NCBI GenBank assembly: GCA_963816435.1
Contig: CAWFKS010000006.1
Coordinates: 220,887-284,886 of the forward strand
Origin: CAWFKS01 sp963816435
GTDB taxonomy: Bacteria; Pseudomonadota; Alphaproteobacteria; Rhizobiales; Rhizobiaceae
Length of the DNA stretch: 64,000 nucleotides
Direction of reading: 5' to 3'
Positions within the stretch are counted from its first letter, which is position 1; each line of letters opens with the position of its first letter. Below the pieces are notes generated by a model. That model was not told the DNA's origin. It saw nothing but the letters and a program-made list of their open reading frames with translations, and did no database searches. The position numbers and the translations under genes are program-made. Shown piece by piece: positions 17,093 through 27,398 of this stretch.

Positions 17093-19490
17093 ATGAAGGC
17101 AGCTTCGAGTTTGGTGAAGGCCGCCTGTGCGGCAGCTCTTTCGTTCGGCCTGGTTTTCACCGGTGCGATCGCGGTAGGGCTCGTGAGTGTCCCGGCCGCC
17201 CATGCGGCCGTTGTGCGGTCGGTCGACGTTCGTGGCAATCAGCGTGTCGACGACGCGACGATTCGTGACTACGTCGGCATTCGCCCCGGTTCGTCGTTCA
17301 ACAACAACGACATAAACGAGGCGCTGAAGCGACTCTTCGCCACGGGGCTGTTCGCCAACGCGCGGATTTACCAGTCCGGTTCGACGCTCGTCGTCGAGGT
17401 CGAAGAGCACCAGATCGTCAATCAGGTGCTGTTCCAGGGCAACAAGAAGATCAAGGACGACCAACTGCGCAACACAGTGCAGCTGAAGCCGCGTGGCGCC
17501 TTCTCGCAGGCCGCCGTCGAGGCGGACGCCGACGCGATCAGGCAGGCTTATGCGCACATCGGCCGCGAGGATGCGGAAGTCAATCCGACTACGCAGGATC
17601 TCGGCGACGGGCGCGTCAACGTCATTTTCCAGATCAACGAGGGCGGGCGCACCAAGATCGCGGCGATCAACTTCATCGGCAACAACGCCTACAGCGATCG
17701 CCGACTGGCAGACATCATCACGACCAAGAGGTCGAACTTCCTTTCGTTTCTCAACCGTCGCGACGTCTATGACGAGGCCAAGCTTCGTGCGGACGAAGAG
17801 CTTCTGCGCCGCTTCTACTACACCCACGGCTATGCCGATTTCCGGGTGATCTCCACCAGCGCCGATCTCGACCAGGCGGAGAACAAATACACGATCAACT
17901 TCACCGTCGACGAGGGCGAGCGATACACGTTCGGCGACATCTCCGTCCTGAGCACCATCGACGGCGTCGATACGCTCGTCGCTGCAGTCGCTTGTCGAGA
18001 CGCGCCAGGGCGACGTCTACAATGCCAAGGACGTCGAGGACACGATCATAGCGCTGACCGAGCGTCTGGCCGGGGAGGGCTATCCCTTCGCGCAGGTGAC
18101 CCCACGCGGTGACCGCGACTTCACCAACCGCACTATCGGTGTGACCTATTCGGTGGACGAGGGGCCGCGCGCCTACATCGAGCGGATCGAGATTCGCGGC
18201 AACACCCGGACCCGCGACTATGTCATCCGCCGCGAGTTCGATGTGAGCGAGGGCGACGCGTTCAACCAGGTGCTGATCCAGCGCGCCAAGCGCCGGCTGG
18301 AGGATTTGGACTACTTCTCCACGGTTCAGATCTCCACTGCGCCGGGTTCGGCACCCGACCAGGTCGTGCTTGTCGTCGACGTCATCGAGAAGTCTACCGG
18401 CGAGCTGTCGCTCGGGGCCGGCTACTCGACTGGCGAATCTTCGGCCAGCGGCCCCGGGTTCAGCGTTCAGGGTTCAATCTCGGAGCGCAACTTCCTCGGA
18501 CGCGGGCAGTCGATCAAGCTGTCGCTGGGCGGCGGCAAGAGCTCGCGCGACTACACGCTGTCGTTCACCGAGCCGTATTTCCTCGGCCGGCGCATTTCGG
18601 CGGGCTTCGACATCTATCGCCAGACGCGCGAATACGACAATTACAAGAGCGCCGTGACTGGCGGGACGGTGCGGTTCGGTCTTCCGATCACCCAGGCCCT
18701 GTCTGCCCAGGTCGCCTACAATATCTCGCAGGAAGACTACAACTACACGTCGAAGTGCGATTCGGTGACGGGCGCTGGTCCCGGCGGCGGACCCGACGGA
18801 TTTGCGGACCCGGGATGCAATATCTCTGGTGCTCTGAGCAACGCGATCGAGAACCAGAGCCCGTGGGTGAAGTCGTCCGTCAGCGGATCGTTGATCTTCA
18901 ACACGATCGACGACATGAAGAACCCGCACGAGGGTATCTACGCGCTCATGACGACGGAAGTTGCCGGGTTCGGTGGCGACGCCAAGTTCGTCAAGGTCAC
19001 CGGCCGGGCGTCGTACTACAAGACGCTGTCGGAAGCCGCCGACATCGTCGGGATGGTCGCGGTCGGTGGCGGCCACGTTGCGGCGATCCAGAACGGCTCG
19101 TTGCGCGTGTTCGACCTCTTCCAGTCGGACGATCGGATCATCCGCGGCTTCGCCTATAACGGCATCGGCCCGGCCGACAGCACGACGGGCGAGCATCTGG
19201 GCGGCACTACCTATTTCAATGCGACGGCGGAAGCCCAGTTCCCGATCCCCGGCATCTCCGAGAGCATCGGGCTGAAGGGGGCGGTGTTCGTCGATGCCGC
19301 TACGCTGTATGGAAATTCGCTTGCCCAGGCGAACACCTCGCTGGGCTCCTCGATCCGTGCGTCGGCAGGTGCCAGCCTGATCTGGGCGTCGCCCTTCGGT
19401 CCGCTGCGCGTCGATTACGCGATACCCTTCGAGAAGCAGGCGTCCGACAAGGTGCAGAACTTCAACTTCGGCATCTCCACCCGGTTCTGA
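17093..19490 (+). CDS. bamA: Outer membrane protein assembly factor BamA, frame broken
   Basis: Core of the BAM complex, which inserts beta-barrel proteins into the outer membrane. From ATG 17093: signal peptide ending PAAHA, then POTRA repeats (VVRSVDVRGNQRVDDATIRD, VNQVLFQGNKKIKDDQL, KIAAINFIGNNAYSD). At about 17973 one base too many breaks the frame after STIDGVDT; the other frame continues SSLQSLVETRQGDVYNAKDV, the last POTRA domains (ERIEIRGNTRTRDYVI) and the Omp85 barrel with FVDAATLYG and the C-terminal aromatic signature (NFGISTRF). Corrected length is 798 residues. BamA is essential, so the break is most likely an error. Confidence 0.9.
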
Positions 19491-19536
19491 CCGGACGAGC
19501 GATATTCCGGGCCTCCGGGCCCGGAAGCAGGCGTTC

Positions 19537-20595
19537 ATGACAGAACCGGCTTTCTTCACCCCTTCGCGCAACGTCACCGCCGCAGACATAGCGGCGTTGA
19601 CGGGCGCGACGCTGGTCGATCCCGCACTCGCTGAGACGCAGGTGCATGGCATCGCCTCGGCGGATCAGGGAAATCCCGACGCGCTCACCTTCATCGAGGG
19701 CAAGCGCAATCTGGAACTGGCGTCCCGGCTTCGCGCGGCGGCGGTGCTGTGCCGTCCTGAACTGGTCGACGCCGTGCCATCCGGCATCGCGGTTCTTTCC
19801 ACCAATGCGCCGCAGCCGGCCTTTGCGCAGATGGCGCGGCTGTTCTTCCCGGCCGCGGTGAAGCCTCAGGCGGTCACCGGCATGACCGGGGTTTCGCCCA
19901 ATGCCTTCATAGCCGCCGATGCGGTGATCGAAGAAGACGTGACGATCGAACCCGGGGCGGTGGTCGGGGCGCGAGCCGAGATAGGACGCGGCACGATCGT
20001 TGCGCCCCACGCGGTGATCGGACCCGATTGCCGGATCGGCAGGGACTGCTACATCGGGCCGGGCGTGAGCATCCTATGTTCACTGTTGGGGGACCGTATC
20101 ATCATCCACGGCGGCGCCCGCCTTGGCCAGGATGGCTTCGGTTTCGTGCCCGGTCGCCACGCGCCGGAGAAGGTGCCGCAGATCGGGCGGGTGATCATCC
20201 AGAACGATGTCGAGATTGGCGCCAACACCACCATCGACCGAGGCACGCTCGGAGACACGGTTGTCGGCGAGCACACCAAGATCGACAACGGCGTGCAGAT
20301 CGCGCACAACGTGCTCGTGGGCCGTGCATGCCTGCTGGCTGCGCATTGCGGCATATCGGGCTCCGTGACCATCGGCGACGGTGTCATGATGGGCGGCCGC
20401 GTCGGCGTGAGGGATCATGTCGACATCGGGGCCGGTGCGATGTTTGCCGGCGGCACCGTCGTGCTGACAGACGTTCCAGCCGGGATGAGATGGGCTGGTT
20501 ACCCAGGCCGCCCCCACATGGAATGGCTTCGCGCCGTAGGCGCCAGCCGCGCCGCTTACTCGAGTTCGGGCAAGAAGAGGAAGAGAGATGGCTGA
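19537..20595 (+). CDS. lpxD: UDP-3-O-(3-hydroxyacyl)glucosamine N-acyltransferase
   Basis: Third step of lipid A synthesis; 352 residues. N-terminal uridine-binding domain (IAALTGATLVDPAL, FIEGKRNLE), then a left-handed parallel beta-helix of hexapeptide repeats (about 110-300), with the catalytic His in the IDNGVQIAHNVLVG stretch. Ends with a helix and a basic tail KKRKRDG. Overlaps fabZ by 8 bp. Its acyl donor comes from the FabZ branch of fatty acid synthesis. Confidence 0.96.
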   Translation: MTEPAFFTPSRNVTAADIAALTGATLVDPALAETQVHGIASADQGNPDALTFIEGKRNLELASRLRAAAVLCRPELVDAVPSGIAVLSTNAPQPAFAQMARLFFPAAVKPQAVTGMTGVSPNAFIAADAVIEEDVTIEPGAVVGARAEIGRGTIVAPHAVIGPDCRIGRDCYIGPGVSILCSLLGDRIIIHGGARLGQDGFGFVPGRHAPEKVPQIGRVIIQNDVEIGANTTIDRGTLGDTVVGEHTKIDNGVQIAHNVLVGRACLLAAHCGISGSVTIGDGVMMGGRVGVRDHVDIGAGAMFAGGTVVLTDVPAGMRWAGYPGRPHMEWLRAVGASRAAYSSSGKKRKRDG

Positions 20596-21067
20596 ACTTT
20601 CGACGCTCGGCACACTCGATGTGCAGGAGTTGATGAAGCTTCTGCCGCATCGTTATCCCTTCCTGCTCATCGACAAGATCGTCGACATCGACGGCAACGA
20701 CTCGGCCGTCGGCATCAAGAACGTGACCTTCAACGAACCCCACTTCACCGGGCATTTCCCGGGGCAGCCCACCATGCCCGGCGTGCTGATCATCGAGGCG
20801 ATGGCCCAGACGGCGGGTGCCATCTGCATCAATGCAGAGAACGAGGGCAGGCCCGCGCTCGTCTATTTCATGACCATCGACAAGGCGAAATTTCGCCGTC
20901 CCGTGGTTCCCGGCGACCGGCTGGAGATCCACGTAAAGAAGGAGAAGCAGCGGCGCAGCATCTTTCGCTTCGCGTGCGTTGCCATGGTCGACGGCGCAAA
21001 AGTCGCCGAGGCGGAGGTCTCGGCAATGATGAGTTTCGACGGCAGCGGATTGACGGTTCACAGATGA
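20588..21067 (+). CDS. fabZ: 3-hydroxyacyl-ACP dehydratase FabZ
   Basis: Hot-dog fold dehydratase of 159 residues. It dehydrates 3-hydroxyacyl-ACP and so competes with LpxA and LpxD for hydroxyacyl-ACP. Active-site His56 in HFTGHFPGQPTMPGV and Glu70 in LIIEAMAQTAG; the LLPHRYPFLLIDK start is typical. Its location inside the lpx cluster keeps the two pathways together. The stop overlaps lpxA by ATGA. Confidence 0.97.
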   Translation: MAELSTLGTLDVQELMKLLPHRYPFLLIDKIVDIDGNDSAVGIKNVTFNEPHFTGHFPGQPTMPGVLIIEAMAQTAGAICINAENEGRPALVYFMTIDKAKFRRPVVPGDRLEIHVKKEKQRRSIFRFACVAMVDGAKVAEAEVSAMMSFDGSGLTVHR

Positions 21068-21891
21068 CCGAGACGTTCATTCATCCTCTGTCCGTCGTCG
21101 AGGACGGGGCACGCCTTGGCGCCGGCGTCAGGATCGGCCCCTTCTGCCATGTTGGCCCCGAGGTCGAGCTCGGCGACAATGTAGAGCTCATCAGCCATGT
21201 CGTGGTTTCAGGTGCGACGACGGTGGGGGAGGGCACGGTGGTTCATCCGCAGGCGGTGCTGGGCGGACTGCCGCAAAACGTGCGGCACGAGGGCGGCCGC
21301 AGCACGCTCACCATCGGCAAGCGCTGCATCATACGCGAATGCGCGACGCTGCATCTCGGCACCGATGTCAGCCGCGGGCGCACGGAAGTCGGCGACGACT
21401 GTATGCTCATGGCATACAGCCACGTCGCTCACGACTGCGTCGTCGGAAATCACGTCACCATGGCCAACTGCGCTTCGCTCAGCGGCCACTGCGACGTCGG
21501 CGATTACGTGACGCTCGGCGGCTTTGCCGGTGTCCACCAGTTCGCGCGCATCGGCCACCACGCCTTCATAGCCGGTGACGGGTCCGTCTATGGCGACGTA
21601 ATTCCCTACGGGATGCTCCAGGGAGACGAAGGCCGTCTGCGCGGACTGAACCTTGTGGGAATGCGACGCTCAGGCATGCCCGAAGCAGAGCGTCAGGCGG
21701 CCAAACGGGCCTACAATGCCGTGTTCGACCCTTCCCATACCCTGCAGGAAAACCTGGCGGCAGCCCGGACGCGGTTCAGTGACTCTCCGGTGGCCATGGA
21801 AATCATCGAGTTCCTGAGCCATCCGGGCAAACGGGCCTTCGCGCGACCGTCCGTGCGCGCAACCCAGGCGCGAGATGGCGAATCCGGCTGA
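21064..21891 (+). CDS. lpxA: UDP-N-acetylglucosamine O-acyltransferase
   Basis: First step of lipid A synthesis, 275 residues. Hexapeptide beta-helix from residue 6 (FIHPLSVVEDGARLGAGVRIGPF), with MAYSHVAHDCVVGN containing the catalytic His, and GLNLVGMRRSGM beginning the helical C-terminal domain. ATG 21064 overlaps the fabZ stop; an upstream in-frame start at 20974 would extend into fabZ without homology. Overlaps lpxI by 17 bp. Confidence 0.97.
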   Translation: MTETFIHPLSVVEDGARLGAGVRIGPFCHVGPEVELGDNVELISHVVVSGATTVGEGTVVHPQAVLGGLPQNVRHEGGRSTLTIGKRCIIRECATLHLGTDVSRGRTEVGDDCMLMAYSHVAHDCVVGNHVTMANCASLSGHCDVGDYVTLGGFAGVHQFARIGHHAFIAGDGSVYGDVIPYGMLQGDEGRLRGLNLVGMRRSGMPEAERQAAKRAYNAVFDPSHTLQENLAAARTRFSDSPVAMEIIEFLSHPGKRAFARPSVRATQARDGESG

Positions 21892-22768
21892 GAGCGCTCG
21901 CACATACCCGCTGACACCGGCCGATCGCGTCGGCGTGGTGGCCGGCAGCGGCACATTGCCCGTCGAGGTCGCCGCCAGCCTTCGTGCGCAGGGTCATGCG
22001 CCGTTCGTCATCATCGTCGAGGGCGAATGCGACCGTCGCGACGTGCTCGAGGCGTATGAGCACGTGCGGTTGCGGCTGGAGGACCTAACAAGTCTCGTTT
22101 CGATGCTGAAGCGAAACAAGATAACGCATCTCGTTCTTGCCGGCGGGATCGCCCGCAGGCCAGCGCTTCGGCAGTTTCGCTGGGGGCTCGGGCTCCTGGC
22201 CGCGCTGCCGCGCATCATGAGAGGCCTGCTGAGGGGCGACGACGCCCTTCTTCGCGCCATCATCGCGCATATCGAGGACAACGGCATCGTCGTGGTATCG
22301 CAGCAGGCGTTCGTGCCGGACCTGATTGCCCAGGATGGAACAATGACGTCCATCAAGCCGCTCAAGTCGGATTGGCGCGACATTGAAGCGGCCGCGGAGG
22401 CGGCGCGCGCGATCGGTCGTCTCGACATTGGCCAGGCGGCGGTGGCAATCGGCGGGCGCGCCGTCGCCCTGGAAGGGATAGAGGGCACCGCCGGTTTGCT
22501 TGAGCGTATGATCACATTGCGCAACCATGGACGGATCGTTGCCCATCGGCGAGGCGTGCTGGCGAAATGCGCCAAACCCGCCCAGGACATGCGCGTCGAC
22601 ATCCCCTCGATCGGCCCTGAAACCGTCGAGGCGGCGCATGCGGCCGGGCTGGCCGGCATCGCGGTGGATGCGGGTCGCGCGTTCGTCCTCGATCACGACG
22701 CGACGATCGCTCGCGCAAACGAGCTGGGGCTGTTTATCGTCGGGCTGAAGCAGGATGCGCCACGATGA
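21875..22768 (+). CDS. lpxI: UDP-2,3-diacylglucosamine pyrophosphatase LpxI (DUF1009)
   Basis: Alphaproteobacterial replacement for LpxH: it hydrolyses UDP-2,3-diacylglucosamine to lipid X plus UMP. 297 residues. Two-domain pattern: N-terminal VGVVAGSGTLPVEVAASLR with ITHLVLAGGIARRP, and C-terminal catalytic domain with DIGQAAVAIGGRAVALEGIEGT and GPETVEAAHAAGLAGIAVDAG. It lies between lpxA and lpxB with overlaps of 17 and 4 bp, as expected for the pathway order. Confidence 0.94.
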   Translation: MANPAESARTYPLTPADRVGVVAGSGTLPVEVAASLRAQGHAPFVIIVEGECDRRDVLEAYEHVRLRLEDLTSLVSMLKRNKITHLVLAGGIARRPALRQFRWGLGLLAALPRIMRGLLRGDDALLRAIIAHIEDNGIVVVSQQAFVPDLIAQDGTMTSIKPLKSDWRDIEAAAEAARAIGRLDIGQAAVAIGGRAVALEGIEGTAGLLERMITLRNHGRIVAHRRGVLAKCAKPAQDMRVDIPSIGPETVEAAHAAGLAGIAVDAGRAFVLDHDATIARANELGLFIVGLKQDAPR

Positions 22769-23949
22769 GCGCGAACCGGCCCCTGAAACTTGCAATCGTT
22801 GCGGGGGAGGAGTCCGGTGACCTGCTGGGCACCGATCTCGTGGCGGCGTTGCGCGAGCAATACGATGGCGACATCGATCTCGTGGGCATCGGCGGCGGCC
22901 ACTTGCAGGCAGCGGGTCTTCACAGTCTTTTCGACCCGGCGGAAATCTCGCACGTCGGCATTCTCACGGTGCTGCGCAAGGCGCCCAGCCTGCTGCGCCG
23001 CATCTCGTTCGCCGCACGCCGGATCGTCGCAGAGAAGCCGGACTGTCTGGTGACGATAGATGTGCCAGACTTCTCCCTCCGGGTGGCGCGGCGCGTGCAC
23101 GCCGCCGCCCCTGAAATCCCGATCGTCCACTACGTCAGCCCTTCGGTTTGGGCCTGGCGCCCGGGCCGCGCGGCGGCCATGAAGCCGTTCGTGGATCATG
23201 TTCTATGCCTGCTGCCGTTCGAACCAGACGAGCTTTCGCGTCTCGGAGGGCCGCCCGGCACGTATGTGGGTCACCGGTTGGCGCGCGATCCCACCATTCT
23301 TGCTGCCCGGGAGGCCCAGGCGGAAAAGCAGCGCTCGACCGCGACCGGACCCAAGACGCTTCTGGTCTTGCCTGGCTCGCGGCGCAGTGAGATTGCGAAG
23401 ATGATGGAGCCATTCGGCGCCACGGTCGACCTTCTTGCCTCGCGGGGGCACACATTCCGTGTGCTCTTGCCGACCCTGCCGCACCTCAGGGAAAGCGTCG
23501 AAACGGCAGCTCGGAACTGGAAGGTCGCACCCCGGATTACCAGCACCGCGGGCGAAAAGGCGGATGCATTCGCGCAGGCAGACGCCGCGCTGGCTGCCTC
23601 CGGAACGGTCTCGCTTGAACTCGCCCTGGCGCGCGTTCCGTTCGTCGTTGGCTATCGCACCGATTTTCTGGCCACGCAGCTGTTCGACCGCATTACAGTC
23701 TGGTCCGGCTGCCTCCCCAACATCATTGCCGATCGGCCCGTCGTGGCCGAGTATTATAACGAATACGCGCGGCCGGGTGCCTTTGCTCGGCATATCGAGC
23801 AACTGTGGGAAGCCACGCCGATGCGTGCCGCCCAGCTGGCGGGCTTCGATGTCGTTGCGGAAAATATGCAGACTGCGAGACCGGCCGGAGACACGGCCGC
23901 CGAGATAGTGCTCGCGCGTGCGACGTCAGGCCGGCGGCCACAGAATTGA
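22765..23949 (+). CDS. lpxB: Lipid-A-disaccharide synthase
   Basis: GT19 glycosyltransferase of 394 residues that joins lipid X to UDP-2,3-diacylglucosamine. Markers: KLAIVAGEESGDLLGTDLV, VTIDVPDFSLRVARR, HYVSPSVWAWRPGRA, CLLPFEP, LLVLPGSRRSEI and ASGTVSLELALARVPFVVGYR. Overlaps lpxI by 4 bp. In several rhizobia gltA follows; here it does not. Confidence 0.96.
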   Translation: MSANRPLKLAIVAGEESGDLLGTDLVAALREQYDGDIDLVGIGGGHLQAAGLHSLFDPAEISHVGILTVLRKAPSLLRRISFAARRIVAEKPDCLVTIDVPDFSLRVARRVHAAAPEIPIVHYVSPSVWAWRPGRAAAMKPFVDHVLCLLPFEPDELSRLGGPPGTYVGHRLARDPTILAAREAQAEKQRSTATGPKTLLVLPGSRRSEIAKMMEPFGATVDLLASRGHTFRVLLPTLPHLRESVETAARNWKVAPRITSTAGEKADAFAQADAALAASGTVSLELALARVPFVVGYRTDFLATQLFDRITVWSGCLPNIIADRPVVAEYYNEYARPGAFARHIEQLWEATPMRAAQLAGFDVVAENMQTARPAGDTAAEIVLARATSGRRPQN

Positions 23950-24155
23950 TTTGTCTGCATCCAGCCGCGCAGCCGCCACAAAATTGCCCGTATCGGGCCG
24001 CATTCCCTTAACCGGTCGCTATCGATTGCGCGTCTACAAGGGGAGGGGCGGTTCGAACTATCGAATCGGGTTCCCTTGTTCCGGATGCCGGTTGGACATC
24101 CGCCGAGGCTTTTGGTAGCGGTGCCGTGACAACGGAATTCGGGGACGTTCTGCGC
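23950..24155 (+). other. Intergenic region between lpxB and rlpA
   Basis: 206 bp without a gene. It includes a GGTTCGA...TCGAATC inverted repeat (about 24051-24067) that resembles a tRNA T-arm, but no acceptor stem or anticodon arm can be drawn. A short basic reading frame opens at GTG 24126 and joins rlpA in frame; see rlpA for the start choice. Confidence 0.5.
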
Positions 24156-25349
24156 ATGCTTTGTCCGACACGTCGGGTCATCAACCGGACAGTGGCCGCT
24201 CTGGCAGTAGCCGGCTCGGCAGCTCTTCTTGCTTCCTGCACGTCCAGTCCCGAGCCCAAGCTCGGTCTCAATTCATCCTCCACAAACGAATATTTTTCCG
24301 AAGCCGAATACGGCGTTAAGGCTAGCCCGCGACTGGTGTCGGCTTTTCGGTCGGTGATGCCGCGCGGCGGCGGCCGCGACATGGTCGGCGATCCCTACCA
24401 GGTAAAGGGGAAGTGGTACAAGCCGGCCGAGGATCCCAACTACAAGAAGGTCGGCGCGGCCTCCTGGTATGGCGATGCTTTTCACGGCCGCCTGACGGCC
24501 AACGGTGAAGTCTACGACATGAACCGGCTCACCGCCGCGCATCCGACGATGCCGCTGCCGAGCTACGCGCGTGTCACCAATCTCTCCAATGGCAGCTCCG
24601 TGATCGTGCGCGTCAACGATCGCGGCCCCTATGCCGCAGGGCGCATCATAGACCTGTCGAAACGGGCCGCCGAACTGCTCGACTACAAGCACAGCGGCGT
24701 CGCCAAGGTGAAGGTCGAATATGTCGGTCGCGCACCGCTCGACGGCCAGGACGACAACTACCTGGTGGCGTCCTATCAGCCCGGCAAGGATATGAATTCG
24801 CTTCCTGGCTACGGGGACAATGTCATGGTGGCGATGAACGGGCCCACCCCGACCCGTACTTCCGAGGGGTCTACCGCACCATTCCCCGGCAAGCTCACGA
24901 CCGTGGCTTCTTCGCCGAGTGACGCCGATTCTCTGGTGCTGCCGGCTACCGCGCCGATCGCACCAAGCCGGGACTCCGGGCTTGTTGCTTCGGCCGACTT
25001 CCAGAACTCGACGCTTCTGGGATACGCCGGCCAGCGCGAAAGCAAGGCGGCCGCGATTTTTTCCAAGTTGAATCCGGGCTCGCCGTCGGGATCGGCTGAA
25101 AGCGGAAGCCGCGACAGCGCGGCTGCGCATTCGAGCACCGGGCAGTACGTTGCCGCCGCCACCTTCGATTCCCCCGAAAAGGCCCGTGCCCTGAGCAGTC
25201 GGCTCGCGGCGTTCGGAGACGCTGACATCGAGGCAGATGACGGTTGGTATTCGGTCGTCCTGCGTCCGAACGGCCGGATGGCATTCGACGACATGCTGCG
25301 CGAAGCCTGGGCCAACGGTGCTCCCGAGGCCATCGTCGTCCGCGACTGA
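24156..25349 (+). CDS. rlpA: RlpA-like septal ring lipoprotein / lytic transglycosylase
   Basis: Lipoprotein of 397 residues with a double-psi beta-barrel. Start ATG 24156 has GGGGACG 8 bases upstream; the upstream GTG 24126 adds 10 residues with no such site. Signal peptide with lipobox LLAS-C near residue 29. The DPBB domain (about 95-190) has GAASWYGDAFHGRLTANGEVYD, LTAAHPTMPLPSYARVTN and VIVRVNDRGPYAAGRIIDLS; the E/D/H residues in GEVYDMNRLTAAH match those needed for cleavage of denuded glycan strands in Pseudomonas RlpA. A long Ser/Thr/Pro linker leads to a C-terminal SPOR-like module (GQYVAAATFDSPEKARALSS). Next gene is a D,D-carboxypeptidase, which fits a cell-wall role. Confidence 0.9.
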   Translation: MLCPTRRVINRTVAALAVAGSAALLASCTSSPEPKLGLNSSSTNEYFSEAEYGVKASPRLVSAFRSVMPRGGGRDMVGDPYQVKGKWYKPAEDPNYKKVGAASWYGDAFHGRLTANGEVYDMNRLTAAHPTMPLPSYARVTNLSNGSSVIVRVNDRGPYAAGRIIDLSKRAAELLDYKHSGVAKVKVEYVGRAPLDGQDDNYLVASYQPGKDMNSLPGYGDNVMVAMNGPTPTRTSEGSTAPFPGKLTTVASSPSDADSLVLPATAPIAPSRDSGLVASADFQNSTLLGYAGQRESKAAAIFSKLNPGSPSGSAESGSRDSAAAHSSTGQYVAAATFDSPEKARALSSRLAAFGDADIEADDGWYSVVLRPNGRMAFDDMLREAWANGAPEAIVVRD

Positions 25350-25432
25350 GCGGGCGGTCGGGCGTCGTGCTTGAATACCGGGTGGGGCCTTTGCTAGCCT
25401 AGTCCCGGTTCAATCGGCAGGCGGACGACATC

Positions 25433-26599
25433 ATGCCTCATCCCGGCCACCTGCTGCAGGCGGCATTTCTCGCATTTTTCGGCGTCCTGTTTGTGGTCGG
25501 CACCGCCGACGCGCAACTTTTCGAGACCAGGGCCAACGAAGCCTTCATGATCGATGCCGACACCGGCACGATCCTGTTTTCCAAGAACGCGGACGAACCC
25601 GTTCCACCGGCCTCACTTGCCAAGCTGATGACGATCGAGGTGGTGTTTCACGCCATCGAGACAGGCCGGCTGTCGCTGGACGACAAGTTCTATGTCAGCG
25701 AGAATGCCTGGCGGAAAGGTGGTGCGGGCTCCGGCGGCTCGACGATGTTCGCCGAGGTGAAGTCGGAAATACCTCTCGAGGATCTGATTCAGGGCGTCAT
25801 CGTTCAATCGGCCAACGACGGCTGTATCGTCATCGCCGAAGGCATGGCGGGTTCGGAGGAGAACTTCGCAAAGCTGATGACGGATCGCGCCCGGGAACTC
25901 GGCCTTACCAAGTCGGTGTTCAAGAACGCCACTGGTCTGCCGGCGGAAGGGCAGGTCGTGACGATGCATGAACTGGTGCTGCTCGCCCGGCACATCTGGC
26001 AGGAATATCCCGACCTCTACAAATATTTCTCCGAACCGGATTTCACCTGGAACGGCATCAAGCAGCGCAATCGCAATCCCCTGCTGGGCATGGACATCGG
26101 GGCAGACGGCCTGAAGACCGGGCACACCGAGGAATCCGGCTACGGCATCGTCGGATCGATCGTGCGAGGCGATCGCCGGTTGTTCGTGGCGATGAGTGGT
26201 ATGTCGACCGCCGACCAGCGTGCCGAGGAAGCACGCAAGATCCTCGACTGGGGCATGCGCGCCTTCGAGAAGACGAAGCTCTTCGATGCCGGCGAGATCA
26301 TCGGAGAGGCAAAGGTCTACGGTGGCGAAAAGCGCGGCGTTGAGCTGAAGGCCAACGGGCCGCTGTCGATTTTCGTCCCGATCACCAATCGGGATCGGCT
26401 GAAGGCGCGCGTCGTCTATCAGGGGCCTGTGCAGGCACCGGTCGAAGAAGGCAGTCAGGTCGGCGCGCTCAAGGTCTGGATCGGCGACACGTTGAGCCAG
26501 GAAACGCCGGTCTACGCCGCCGAAACGGTCGGGAAGGGCGCCATCTACCAGCGCGCGCTCGACGCGCTCGAAGAGCTGATGGTCGGCTGGATGCGGTGA
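25433..26599 (+). CDS. D-alanyl-D-alanine carboxypeptidase (DacC/DacF type)
   Basis: Periplasmic S11 peptidase of 388 residues. Signal peptide (AAFLAFFGVLFVVGTADA), then SLAK (catalytic Ser in PPASLAKLM), SAN in VQSANDGC and KTG in DGLKTGHTEESGYG. After the catalytic domain comes a beta-rich PBP5 C-terminal domain (about 280-370) and a short amphipathic end ALDALEELMVGWMR that can anchor in the membrane. In rhizobia this gene often sits between rlpA and tmk, as here. Confidence 0.94.
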   Translation: MPHPGHLLQAAFLAFFGVLFVVGTADAQLFETRANEAFMIDADTGTILFSKNADEPVPPASLAKLMTIEVVFHAIETGRLSLDDKFYVSENAWRKGGAGSGGSTMFAEVKSEIPLEDLIQGVIVQSANDGCIVIAEGMAGSEENFAKLMTDRARELGLTKSVFKNATGLPAEGQVVTMHELVLLARHIWQEYPDLYKYFSEPDFTWNGIKQRNRNPLLGMDIGADGLKTGHTEESGYGIVGSIVRGDRRLFVAMSGMSTADQRAEEARKILDWGMRAFEKTKLFDAGEIIGEAKVYGGEKRGVELKANGPLSIFVPITNRDRLKARVVYQGPVQAPVEEGSQVGALKVWIGDTLSQETPVYAAETVGKGAIYQRALDALEELMVGWMR

Positions 26600-26729
26600 G
26601 CCGGTTTTCGGCCTCTCACGACAGGGGCGCGGCGTGGACGTTTTGGCGGATGAGGGTTACGTAGGCGCCACGATGCCTGGCGGCGATCTCCCGCTCTGGC
26701 GCCGGGGAGTCGCGAGCGAGGAAGACGGT

Positions 26730-27398
26730 TTGCCACAGGGTCTGTTCATCACGTTCGAAGGCGGCGAGGGGGCTGGCAAGTCGACCCAGATCCGCATTCT
26801 GGCCGAGGCGCTGCGCAGCGCCGGCTACGACGTCCTGGTGACGCGCGAGCCCGGCGGGTCGCCAGGTGCGGAGGCGGTGCGATACGTGCTTCTGTCCGGC
26901 GCAGCCGAATCCCTGGGGCCGGCAATGGAGGCGATCCTGTTTGCCGCCGCGCGATCCGATCATGTCGAACAGGTCATCCGCCCCGCAATCGAGGCCGGAA
27001 AGATCGTGCTCAGCGACCGGTTCGCGGATTCCTCGCGCGTCTACCAGGGCGTCACAGGTGAACTCGACCCGGATTTCATGACGGCGCTCGAGCGCGTCAC
27101 GGTCAACGGGATGGTCCCCGATCTCACGATCGTGCTTGATCTCGACCCTGACGAGGGGTTGCGGCGTGCGGCGCACCGCCGCGGCGAGGACGAGTCCGCC
27201 GACCGCTACGAAAAGGAGCAGGTGGAAATCCACCGCCGTCGCCGAAAGGCCTTTCTCGAGATCGCGCGAGCCGAGCCCGAGCGCTGCATCGTCATCGATG
27301 CGACACAGCCGGTGGACCACGCCGCCGCCGAGATCGCCGAGGCCGTGTGGAACATGCTTAGCGCGCATCGTCGCGCCAACGAAGGCGTCGACGCGTGA
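26730..27398 (+). CDS. tmk: Thymidylate kinase
   Basis: dTMP kinase of 222 residues. P-loop FEGGEGAGKST near residues 9-19, DR(F) motif in LSDRFADSSRVYQG, and a LID segment DESADRYEKEQ. No ATG near the true N-terminus: TTG 26730 with GAGGAAGA just upstream gives MPQGLFITFEGGE, which matches the family start. Longer starts (GTG 26634, ATG 26673) add Arg/Gly-rich sequence without homology. The stop overlaps holB. Confidence 0.92.
   Translation: MPQGLFITFEGGEGAGKSTQIRILAEALRSAGYDVLVTREPGGSPGAEAVRYVLLSGAAESLGPAMEAILFAAARSDHVEQVIRPAIEAGKIVLSDRFADSSRVYQGVTGELDPDFMTALERVTVNGMVPDLTIVLDLDPDEGLRRAAHRRGEDESADRYEKEQVEIHRRRRKAFLEIARAEPERCIVIDATQPVDHAAAEIAEAVWNMLSAHRRANEGVDA

Noticed and set aside
24050..24075. 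T-arm-like GGTTCGAAC sequence before rlpA
   Set aside because: No acceptor stem, D-arm or anticodon arm can be folded around it, so it is not a tRNA.
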